Origin: Alkalibacillus flavidus | GTDB lineage: Bacteria; Bacillota; Bacilli; Bacillales; Alkalibacillaceae | Assembly (NCBI RefSeq): GCF_040545925.1 | Contig: NZ_JBEPMX010000007.1 | Coordinates: forward strand, 62,001-126,000 | Length of the DNA: 64,000 nucleotides | Reading direction: 5' to 3' | Shown here: piece after piece, positions 34,356 through 41,752 of the stretch | Numbering within the stretch: the first letter of the stretch is position 1 | Layout of the letters: every line of letters starts with the position of its first letter | The notes under the pieces: generated by a model | What the model saw: the letters and a program-made list of their open reading frames with translations, nothing else | Told to the model about the DNA's origin: nothing | Database searches by the model: none | Made by a program: the position numbers and the translations under genes

Positions 34356-35496
34356 ACGTGCTCGTCATTTGATGGTTATGTGCTTAATCGTCCTAACGTT
34401 ATTAACAGGTTGCTTACAAAGCAAAAACATCATTGAAAAACTCGGAATTGTGACAGCGTATGGGTTTGATTTGAACCAACAACAGGAACTCGAAGGCACA
34501 ACCGTGTTATATCAGTTTAACCCTGATATTACAAACGCATCACAAATCATTCATAGCACTGGTAAGACATTCGATATGGTACGAGCCAATGCCAATAAAA
34601 AATCAGGATACAAAATCGTAAACGGAAAACTACAAACGATTTTATTCGGACCGAGCATTGCTGAACAAGGGATTTTTCCTTATCTTGACACAATTGAACG
34701 CAACGCAGCGATCTCCGATATGCTTTACGTCACAATGTCAGAAACTCCTGCCCAAGATATTTTGTCTGCTTCGAACTATGAAGAAGCGCCGAATGTCGGT
34801 GTCTACCTAAACCGCTTAATCGAAACAGCTGTGCAAAATGAAGAAATAGTGAGTAGTACCTTTCACGAATATATGCGGTCTTACTTTAATATTGGTCGCG
34901 AACCACTCATTCCGGTTCTGTCTGTTGAAAACAACAAGGTAGCGGTTGACAAGATCGGTGCTATGCAGGGGGATGTGCATGTTGGTAGTTTTTCACTAGA
35001 CGAAGTGTTTTACGTTCGATTGCTGCGAGATAAGTACAATTCAGGGCGTATCGATTTAGAATTTGATTTGGAACCATTTGAACCTTATATTCAAGAGTAT
35101 CATCGCGACAATCGTGGCGATAACATGTATGTTGTCATTGATAAACTTGAAAGTAACACATCCATTCAGCTACGTGACCCTGAGAAGTTGACGTATGATG
35201 TAACAGTCAAATTAAACGGGCGAATCATTGAAAAATCGCACCGCATGAACTTAGACCAACCAGAACCATTAAAACAACTAGAGAAAGCAATAATTCAAAA
35301 AATGGAAAATGAACTGATAGAAGTTGTTAGTAAATCCAAGCAACTAGGTAGCGACGTCTTCGGCTTTGGGGTGAAATATAACAACAAGACACGTGGCGAA
35401 GAATTAACACGCGATAAATGGCAAGACTTGTATCCTAATATTGATGTCAATTACGATATTTCGATTGATATTAAACGGTTTGGCATTGTGCAATAA
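34345..35496 (+). CDS. gerKC: Spore germination receptor subunit C lipoprotein (GerKC family)
   Basis: 383 residues. Lipobox LTGC with C23 acylated; the Ger(x)C domains follow (NIIEKLGIVTAYGFDLNQQQ, then TGKTFDMVRANANKKSGYKI, YNNKTRGEELTRDKWQDLYP). Subunit C is attached to the outer face of the inner spore membrane. Start at ATG 34345 with GGAAAGGAG nine bases upstream; the frame is open for 51 codons before it but has no better start. Confidence 0.9.
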   Translation: MQNKRARHLMVMCLIVLTLLTGCLQSKNIIEKLGIVTAYGFDLNQQQELEGTTVLYQFNPDITNASQIIHSTGKTFDMVRANANKKSGYKIVNGKLQTILFGPSIAEQGIFPYLDTIERNAAISDMLYVTMSETPAQDILSASNYEEAPNVGVYLNRLIETAVQNEEIVSSTFHEYMRSYFNIGREPLIPVLSVENNKVAVDKIGAMQGDVHVGSFSLDEVFYVRLLRDKYNSGRIDLEFDLEPFEPYIQEYHRDNRGDNMYVVIDKLESNTSIQLRDPEKLTYDVTVKLNGRIIEKSHRMNLDQPEPLKQLEKAIIQKMENELIEVVSKSKQLGSDVFGFGVKYNNKTRGEELTRDKWQDLYPNIDVNYDISIDIKRFGIVQ

Positions 35497-35499
35497 CAT

Positions 35500-35535
35500 T
35501 AGAGCGACCATCACGTCTTGTGTTTGGTCGCTCTA
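35500..35535. terminator. Hairpin between gerKC and murG
   Basis: Perfect 11-bp stem TAGAGCGACCA / TGGTCGCTCTA with a 14-base loop. Little T-run on either side, so termination is likely but not ideal. Confidence 0.55.
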
Positions 35536-35540
35536 GCTGT

Positions 35541-36611
35541 TTATAACATCGTTTGTTTAATCATATCAATAACGTCATCTTTCGTTTTCTGCGGTTGATA
35601 GGATGCCATATACTCCTGATATGTTTCACGATTCTCATACAGACGATTCACCGCATCAGTTAAAGATGTGGCATCGACTTCTTCATCTTCTAGTACATCC
35701 GCATAGCCGCGTTTGTTAAACGATTCTGCATTCAATAACTGATCACCACGACTTGCTTGTTTCGACAATGGAATGAGGAGCATTGGTTTTTTTAACGCTA
35801 AAAATTCAAAGATCGCATTCGCACCGGCACGCGATACGACTACATCAGCAAGCGCTAATAAATCTTTTAATTCATCGGTAACATACTCATATTGGACATA
35901 ACCCGGCTGATTGATGGTGTCGTCGCGTTTTTCCTTACCGCATAAATGAATAACGTGATACTGTTTGAGCAAATCTGGAAGTGCTTGACGAACGGCTTGA
36001 TTAATACTCGCAGCACCTGCACTGCCTCCCATCACTAATACAGTCGGTTTATCACGGCTTAACCCTGTCATAGCTAACGCTTGCTCTGAGTCACCCGCAA
36101 ACAATTCCTCCCGTACAATCGCACCGACATTCACGACTTTTTTCTCAGGTAAATGCTGATTCGTCTCTGGGAATGTCGTTAAAATATGGCGGGCGAATTT
36201 GGATGCAATTTTATTCGCTAACCCTGGCGTGTAATCCGATTCGTGAATAATGGATGGAACACCTGTTAAACGGGACGCCATGACGACAGGCGTTGACACA
36301 AAGCCACCTTTCGAAAATACGACGCGAGGTTTTAACTGTTTGAGTAAACGGCGCGCTTGGCCAAGTCCTTTCAACACGCGAAATGGATCCTTCATATTTT
36401 CAACGGACATGTAACGGCGTAATTTACCTGTGGCAATGCCGTGATACGTAACACCTTCCATGCCATCAACGAGATCACGTTCAATCCCTTCGTACGATCC
36501 AATATAATGAACATCAAACCCTTCGCGGATAAATTCAGGCATAATCGCTAAATTGACGACGACATGCCCTGCTGTTCCGCCTCCAGTAAATACAATCGTC
36601 TTTTGACTCAT
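35541..36611 (-). CDS. murG: UDP-GlcNAc:lipid I transferase MurG, staphylococcal-type
   Basis: 356 residues; adds GlcNAc to lipid I to form lipid II at the inner face of the membrane. Glycine-rich loop FTGGGTAGHVVVNL, then IPSIIHESDYTPGLANK, VLVMGGSAGAASIN and SRAGANAIFEFLALKKPMLL. It resembles the S. aureus MurG type (GGGTxGHVxVNL, IHESDxTPGLANK) rather than the division-cluster MurG of B. subtilis (HEQN). It is not in a mur/fts cluster: neighbours are a germination operon and a MATE pump. A second, canonical MurG may exist elsewhere. ATG after AAAGGACG. Confidence 0.88.
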   Translation of the reverse strand: MSQKTIVFTGGGTAGHVVVNLAIMPEFIREGFDVHYIGSYEGIERDLVDGMEGVTYHGIATGKLRRYMSVENMKDPFRVLKGLGQARRLLKQLKPRVVFSKGGFVSTPVVMASRLTGVPSIIHESDYTPGLANKIASKFARHILTTFPETNQHLPEKKVVNVGAIVREELFAGDSEQALAMTGLSRDKPTVLVMGGSAGAASINQAVRQALPDLLKQYHVIHLCGKEKRDDTINQPGYVQYEYVTDELKDLLALADVVVSRAGANAIFEFLALKKPMLLIPLSKQASRGDQLLNAESFNKRGYADVLEDEEVDATSLTDAVNRLYENRETYQEYMASYQPQKTKDDVIDMIKQTML

Positions 36612-36705
36612 CGTTCAAACGTCCTTTCTATTCATATCAGACAATCTACGCTATAATGACATATTAGCAAAGATAACCGCTAACGAATATAGGAAGGGAT
36701 CAAAA

Positions 36706-38064
36706 ATGTATCCGACGCAATCAATTTCTGACAAAATTAAACTGTTCATTCGCATTGTGATTCCCATTTTAATCACGCAAGTCGGGATTTATTTTATGAA
36801 TGTGTTTGATACCGTCATGGCCGGTCAAGCATCAGCAGAAGACTTAGCTGGTGTGGCTGTTGGCTCGTCAATATGGGTGCCTGTTTTAACGGGGACGAAT
36901 GGTATTCTCATTGCGATCTCACCCATTACAGCACAATTGTTAGGAGCAGGCGAGAAAGACCTTATTCCTTATAAAGTTAAACAGGGCTTATATTTAGCGG
37001 CGGCGATTACGGTGACGATTTTGATAGCTGGTGTCTTATTTTTAGATTCGATCCTTAATTTGCTTGCCTTAGAACCAGATGTTCGTCATATCGCTAAATA
37101 TTATTTAGTAGCTTTAGGGTATGGCATGATTTTCTTGTTTTCATTCAATTTGTTACGCTCATTCATCGATGCACTCGGTCAAACGAAAACGTCTATGCTT
37201 ATTATATTAATGACGCTACCGCTCAATGCGTTGTTTAATTACATGTTCATATTCGGACGTCTCGGCGCACCAGAGTTAGGTGGCATAGGCGCCGGAATCG
37301 CCTCAGCGCTAGCCTATATGATCTCGTCCATTGTCGCGGTTATGATTATTCATCGCGTCATGCCTTTTCGACGCTACTACATTTTTCATACGTGGGGGAA
37401 GCCGTCGCTTCAAGCGTGGCGAGAACAATTGACAATCGGCCTTCCGATTGGCGTGACAATCTTTTTTGAAACGAGTATTTTTGCGGCTGTCACCTTGATG
37501 ATTAGTCGTTATGACACGTATACCGTCGCAGCCCACCAAGCGGCAATGAATTACGCGACGATCTTTTATATGCTACCATTAGCGATTGCAATGGCTTTAA
37601 CGATCGCAGTCGGCTTCGAAGTCGGCGGGAAACGGATGCAAGATGCGAAACAGTATAGCTTAATCGGGATTAGTTCTGGATTGACGGTTGCCCTTGTCAG
37701 TGGTGCTTTTATCTTTTTCTTACGAGAAGAAGTCGCTCAGCTTTATAGTGATCATCCTGAAGTTATTACGTTAATGCAACAGTTTTTAGTGTTTGCGGTG
37801 TTTTTCCAAATATCTGATGGCTTTGGCACACCTATTCAAGGCGCCTTACGCGGGTACAAAGATGTAAACGTCACGTTAGTCATCGCATTTATATCGTTTT
37901 GGGTTATTGGTTTGCCTTCTGGAATTGCCATGTCTGCATGGACATCACTCGATGCATTTGGCTACTGGGTCGGGCTGATTGTTGGATTAGCAGTCGGTGC
38001 TATGATTTTAATTGGACGCTTGTTTTATATCATTAGACGATACGACCAAAAACAACAAATATAG
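36706..38064 (+). CDS. MATE family efflux transporter
   Basis: 452 residues, twelve membrane helices in two MATE halves (ITQVGIYFMNVFDTVMAGQA, then PIGVTIFFETSIFAAVTLMI). Probably a Na+ or H+ coupled exporter of cationic compounds, NorM-like. Divergent from murG. AGGAAGGG precedes the ATG. Array B and the nupC terminator follow its stop. Confidence 0.9.
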   Translation: MYPTQSISDKIKLFIRIVIPILITQVGIYFMNVFDTVMAGQASAEDLAGVAVGSSIWVPVLTGTNGILIAISPITAQLLGAGEKDLIPYKVKQGLYLAAAITVTILIAGVLFLDSILNLLALEPDVRHIAKYYLVALGYGMIFLFSFNLLRSFIDALGQTKTSMLIILMTLPLNALFNYMFIFGRLGAPELGGIGAGIASALAYMISSIVAVMIIHRVMPFRRYYIFHTWGKPSLQAWREQLTIGLPIGVTIFFETSIFAAVTLMISRYDTYTVAAHQAAMNYATIFYMLPLAIAMALTIAVGFEVGGKRMQDAKQYSLIGISSGLTVALVSGAFIFFLREEVAQLYSDHPEVITLMQQFLVFAVFFQISDGFGTPIQGALRGYKDVNVTLVIAFISFWVIGLPSGIAMSAWTSLDAFGYWVGLIVGLAVGAMILIGRLFYIIRRYDQKQQI

Positions 38065-38079
38065 CTCCAAAACCTTAAT

Positions 38080-38214
38080 TGTCTAACAATCCTCTGAGAT
38101 TGTTAGACATTTGATCAAAATTGTTAAACATTCCTTCGAGTTTGTTAAACATTCTGCAGAGACTGTTAAATAGTCCTTTAGATTTGTTAGACAATCCAGA
38201 GAGAATGTCTAACA
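38080..38214. repeat. 21-bp periodic array B: seven TGTTARACA / TGTCTAACA cores
   Basis: Nine-base cores begin at 38080, 38101, 38122, 38143, 38164, 38185 and 38206: exactly 21 bp apart. Cores in order: TGTCTAACA, TGTTAGACA, TGTTAAACA, TGTTAAACA, TGTTAAATA, TGTTAGACA, TGTCTAACA. The first and last are reverse complements of the second and sixth, so the array as a whole is nearly symmetrical. Located between convergent MATE and nupC genes, abutting the nupC terminator. Confidence 0.92.
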
Positions 38215-38228
38215 ATTTTAATTCAATC

Positions 38229-38270
38229 AAAAAAAGATCCATCTTCACGTTACGTGAAGATGGATCTTTT
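38229..38270. terminator. Strong bidirectional terminator (MATE / nupC)
   Basis: AAAAAGATCCATCTTCACG / CGTGAAGATGGATCTTTT with a 3-base loop, A-run left, T-run right. Confidence 0.88.
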
Positions 38271-38284
38271 CAATAATGATAGGT

Positions 38285-39478
38285 TTATAGGAATAAACCA
38301 GCGATTGTTGCTGAAAGGATTGATGCTAGAGTCGCACCTGTTAATAGTTTAAGACCGAAACGAGAGACAGTCTTACCTTTTTCAGAATCAATACCAGCAA
38401 CAGTACCGGCAATGATACCAATTGAACCGAAGTTCGCAAAGCTTGTAAGGAATACAGATACGATACCCATTGTCTTATCAGTGAACTGATCTTGCATTCC
38501 TGATAGCATATCCATTGCTACGAATTCGTTTGTCACAATCTTAAGACCCATGATACTACCAGCATCAACTAATTCACTTGGATTAATACCCATAAGGAAT
38601 GTTAGTGGTAGTAATAGATAACCTAAACCTGCTTCTAGTGATGCCCCTTCAACAGGGATTACTACACCAACAATATAGTTCACTAATTCTAGCGATGCTA
38701 GGAAAGCGATTAACATTGTCGCAACAATAAGGGCAATTTTACCACCATCTAAAGCACCATTCGCCATGGCTTCAAATATGCTCTTAGCTTCACTAACATC
38801 ATTAATATCAACATCATCATCTTCGTCCTCTACAACTGGAGGTGCAATAATCGAACCAACGATCAGTGCACTGAACATGTTAAGCGGAATTGCTACTAAT
38901 ACATATTCTGGTGGGAGCATTTCCATGTACGCACCAATAATGGATGCTGATACAGAGCCCATGGCAGACGCCGATACGATATAAAGACGGTTCTCTGTAA
39001 TACGATGGAACTGCGATTGAACTGCGATTAACGCTTCAGACTGTCCAAAGAACATACTGTTTACCGCTGTAAATGATTCGATCTTCGGTAGACCTGTTAA
39101 GTATGAAAGTGCACCGCCTAAGTATTTGATCAATAAAGGTAGTATTTTAAGATACGTTAATACTGACAAAATTGTCGCAAAGAAAACGATAATTAGTAGT
39201 ACATCAAAGAAGAAAACGCCATTATCTCCTACTTGAATACCACCAAGTACAAAGTTCACACCGCCTGTACCAAATTCAATTAACTTATTGAATACTGACG
39301 CAATACGAGTAATAATATCTTGACCGAGTTGTGTCTGGAACATGAACCATGTAACTAATAGTTGCAATAGAATCATGATTCCGATTCCCTTGAATGGAAT
39401 CTTACCACGATTGTTGGACATTAGCATAGCTAGTCCGATGACAGCTAAAATAGCTATCAAACCTAAAATTATATCCAT
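38285..39478 (-). CDS. nupC: NupC-type concentrative nucleoside transporter
   Basis: 397 residues, CNT family: N-terminal helices, the substrate/sodium core with GQSEALIAVQSQF and SASAMGSVSASIIGAYMEML, then TNEFVAMDM and TSFANFGSIGIIAG. Imports nucleosides with H+ or Na+. ATG with AGGGGGAACAG. Monocistronic with its own promoter and terminator. Confidence 0.92.
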   Translation of the reverse strand: MDIILGLIAILAVIGLAMLMSNNRGKIPFKGIGIMILLQLLVTWFMFQTQLGQDIITRIASVFNKLIEFGTGGVNFVLGGIQVGDNGVFFFDVLLIIVFFATILSVLTYLKILPLLIKYLGGALSYLTGLPKIESFTAVNSMFFGQSEALIAVQSQFHRITENRLYIVSASAMGSVSASIIGAYMEMLPPEYVLVAIPLNMFSALIVGSIIAPPVVEDEDDDVDINDVSEAKSIFEAMANGALDGGKIALIVATMLIAFLASLELVNYIVGVVIPVEGASLEAGLGYLLLPLTFLMGINPSELVDAGSIMGLKIVTNEFVAMDMLSGMQDQFTDKTMGIVSVFLTSFANFGSIGIIAGTVAGIDSEKGKTVSRFGLKLLTGATLASILSATIAGLFL

Positions 39479-39524
39479 TTCTGTTCCCCCTATAAAAATA
39501 AATGATTAACAGTTATGCTATTGC

Positions 39525-39553
39525 ATTTTATCAAGTAGTTTATGAAAACGCAA
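39525..39553 (-). promoter_or_regulatory. Candidate nupC promoter
   Basis: Minus strand TTGCGT (39553-39548), 17 bp, TAAAAT (39530-39525). Confidence 0.5.
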
Positions 39554-39656
39554 TCATATGAAGCTGAATTTCGTAAAATTTTTTGTTTTTTTGCATCATG
39601 GCAGTTTTTTCGATCATTTCTAGTCTTCTAGAGCGTTGCATATTGCGACATCGGGC

Positions 39657-40268
39657 TCAGAGGTCTATGGATTGATATACACCTCGATAAGTTTTTACGA
39701 TTTGTCTTGCTCGGTCTAATTCGCCACTAAAGCCTTCCCCATCTGTCACATGAGTGATATTGATGGTACATTTTTCTTTTTCTGCGGCCCGACAAAGGGT
39801 TGAGATAGGTGTTGTGAAAGATGTTCCACCGTCTAAATCAGCTTGCTCAATCGATCTTTGAGGATATTGATATAGTCGTTCACGATGGCATAACATAAGA
39901 TGATAAGGTGACTTATCGACCGTTTGCAACCATTTGATAATAGGTGTCGATCGCATGGATGTTGAACAATCGAGAAGCAGCACCGACAAGGATTCCTCTT
40001 CATGAACTGTGATCACTTGATTAACCTGGCTTTCAACAAGCGATCTAGCCGTTCTAAAATGGTTCAACCAAGATTGACGATGATTCACTCGAGGAATGAG
40101 ACAGGATTCGGATATCGTTAATGATTGGATTAACTTCCTTAAATCGACGTCACTTAAAAGCTTCAAACGACGTGATTCCGTTTTTCCTCGATTACGCTTA
40201 ACACCGTGCGTTTTCTCTTCAATTTTTGGCACATAACCATGAACGTAATAACCACTCTGAAACCCCAC
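39657..40268 (-). CDS. Short von Willebrand A (MIDAS) protein, possibly YhbH-like
   Basis: 203 residues. The C-terminal half is a VWA fold with a full MIDAS set: D100-x-S102-x-S104 (LLLDCSTSM), T149 (DGGTS) and D176 (THVTDGEG). The N-terminal 90 residues are basic and helical, with no membrane segment. It could be a reduced YhbH/DUF444-type protein, the VWA partner of PrkA and SpoVR: the GGT and 'H.(T/S)DG' segments correspond, but it has about half the usual length. GTG start at 40268 after AGGGAGGGG. It lies beyond odhB, after a terminator and array C. Role unknown. Confidence 0.6.
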   Translation of the reverse strand: MGFQSGYYVHGYVPKIEEKTHGVKRNRGKTESRRLKLLSDVDLRKLIQSLTISESCLIPRVNHRQSWLNHFRTARSLVESQVNQVITVHEEESLSVLLLDCSTSMRSTPIIKWLQTVDKSPYHLMLCHRERLYQYPQRSIEQADLDGGTSFTTPISTLCRAAEKEKCTINITHVTDGEGFSGELDRARQIVKTYRGVYQSIDL

Positions 40269-40287
40269 ATGACCCCTCCCTCATGAC

Positions 40288-40384
40288 TTTTTAGATAAAT
40301 CATTGAAGTTTTGAAATAAATCAGTTGATTTATTTCAAAACTTCATCCAATTATTTCAAAACTAAGCGGACTTATTAAATAAAT
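40288..40384. repeat. 21-bp periodic array C: five TTTTGAAATAAAT-type cores
   Basis: Thirteen-base cores begin at 40288, 40309, 40330, 40351 and 40372, each 21 bp apart: TTTTTAGATAAAT, TTTTGAAATAAAT, TTATTTCAAAACT (twice, identical) and TTATTAAATAAAT. Units 2 and 3 also make a perfect 17-bp inverted repeat GAAGTTTTGAAATAAAT (40305-40321) / 40328-40344 with a 6-base loop. It lies between the odhB terminator and the start of the VWA gene. Confidence 0.8.
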
Positions 40385-40394
40385 TCGTTTGAAA

Positions 40395-40432
40395 ACAAAA
40401 AACCCCCTCGCCTATCATTATGCGAGGGGGTT
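40395..40432 (-). terminator. odhAB terminator
   Basis: AACCCCCTCGC / GCGAGGGGGTT, minus strand continues TTTTTTGTTTTC. Confidence 0.88.
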
Positions 40433-40445
40433 CCCAGTATATACC

Positions 40446-41738
40446 TTAGCCTTCTAGTAATAAGTCATACGGATCTTCAACCATTTGTTTCACACGGTCT
40501 AGGAACTGTACAGCTTCGCGGCCGTCAACGATACGGTGATCGTATGATAGCGCGATATACATCATAGGGCGTACTTGGATGCTGTCATCTGGCATGACTT
40601 TCGGGCGTTTTTCGATCTTGTGCATACCTAGAATACCAACCTGTGGCGTGTTTAGGATCGGTGTTGATAGTAATGAACCGAAAATACCACCGTTAGTAAT
40701 GGTAAATGAACCGCCTTGTAAATCTTTCATAGATAGCTGACCGTCACGCGCTTTCTTCGCGACGTTCATGATTTCACCTTCGATACCAGCGAAACTTAAA
40801 CGATCAGCATCGCGGACGACAGGTACGACGAGACCTTCTTCAGTCGAAACAGCCATACCGATGTCGTAGAACTGCTTCATCACGATTTCGTCACCTTGGA
40901 TTTCCGCATTGAGTAATGGGAATTCTTTAAGCGCACCGATAACCGCTTTTGTGAAGAATGACATGAAACCAAGCTTGATGCCGTGCTTCTGTTCGAAGTC
41001 GTCTTTACGATCTTTACGGACGTTCATAATGTTCGTCATGTCAACTTCGTTAAACGTCGTTAACATCGCCGATTGTTCTTGCGCTTCAACTAAACGCTTC
41101 GCGATCGTTTGACGACGACGAGACATTTTCACGCGTTCAACTGGTTTATCGAATTCAGTCTTCTCAGCTGATTTGTCGTCTTTTTTCGCGTCTTTCTTAC
41201 TGTCTTGCTTCTTACTGCCTTCTACTTTTTCTTTAGCTGCCGCTTCAACGTCTTCTTTCGAAATACGACCAACTGGATCTTTCGGCTTGATATCATTTAA
41301 ATCAATGCCTAATTCACGAGCACGCTTGCGAGTCGCAGGTGATGCAACAGGTTGGTCTGAATCTTGTTGTGAAGTTTCTTCTTGTTGCTGTTCACTTGCT
41401 TCTACTTTCGTGTCCTCTTTCGGAGCTTCTTTCGTCTCTTCAGCTTTACTTTCTTCTTTCGTTTCCGCATCAGAGCTGTCATCAGAGCTTGCTTGTGCTT
41501 CACCGCTCTCATCGACTTTCGCGATTGCGTCACCGACTTGAACTTCATCCCCTTCGTCTACAAGTAACTCTGTAATCACACCTGCATAATCAGAGTTCAC
41601 TTCGACGTTGACTTTGTCTGTTTCTAATTCAAGGATGGCATCGCCTTTTTCAACTTGGTCACCTTTTTGGACTAACCATTCACTAACTTCACCTTCTGTA
41701 ATCGACTCGGCTAGCTCTGGTACAATAATTTCCTTCAC
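40446..41738 (-). CDS. odhB: 2-Oxoglutarate dehydrogenase E2 (dihydrolipoyl succinyltransferase)
   Basis: 430 residues. Lipoyl domain with the lipoylated K42 in ETDKVNVEV, a Glu/Lys/Ala-rich hinge (about 80-135), the E1/E3-binding domain (ASPATRKRARELGIDLNDIK), a second acidic-basic hinge, and the catalytic domain with the active-site SYDHRIVDGREA. Transfers succinyl to CoA in the citric acid cycle. Follows odhA by 14 bp with AAAGGAGGAG upstream. Confidence 0.95.
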   Translation of the reverse strand: MKEIIVPELAESITEGEVSEWLVQKGDQVEKGDAILELETDKVNVEVNSDYAGVITELLVDEGDEVQVGDAIAKVDESGEAQASSDDSSDAETKEESKAEETKEAPKEDTKVEASEQQQEETSQQDSDQPVASPATRKRARELGIDLNDIKPKDPVGRISKEDVEAAAKEKVEGSKKQDSKKDAKKDDKSAEKTEFDKPVERVKMSRRRQTIAKRLVEAQEQSAMLTTFNEVDMTNIMNVRKDRKDDFEQKHGIKLGFMSFFTKAVIGALKEFPLLNAEIQGDEIVMKQFYDIGMAVSTEEGLVVPVVRDADRLSFAGIEGEIMNVAKKARDGQLSMKDLQGGSFTITNGGIFGSLLSTPILNTPQVGILGMHKIEKRPKVMPDDSIQVRPMMYIALSYDHRIVDGREAVQFLDRVKQMVEDPYDLLLEG

Positions 41739-41752
41739 GACATTCTCCTCCT

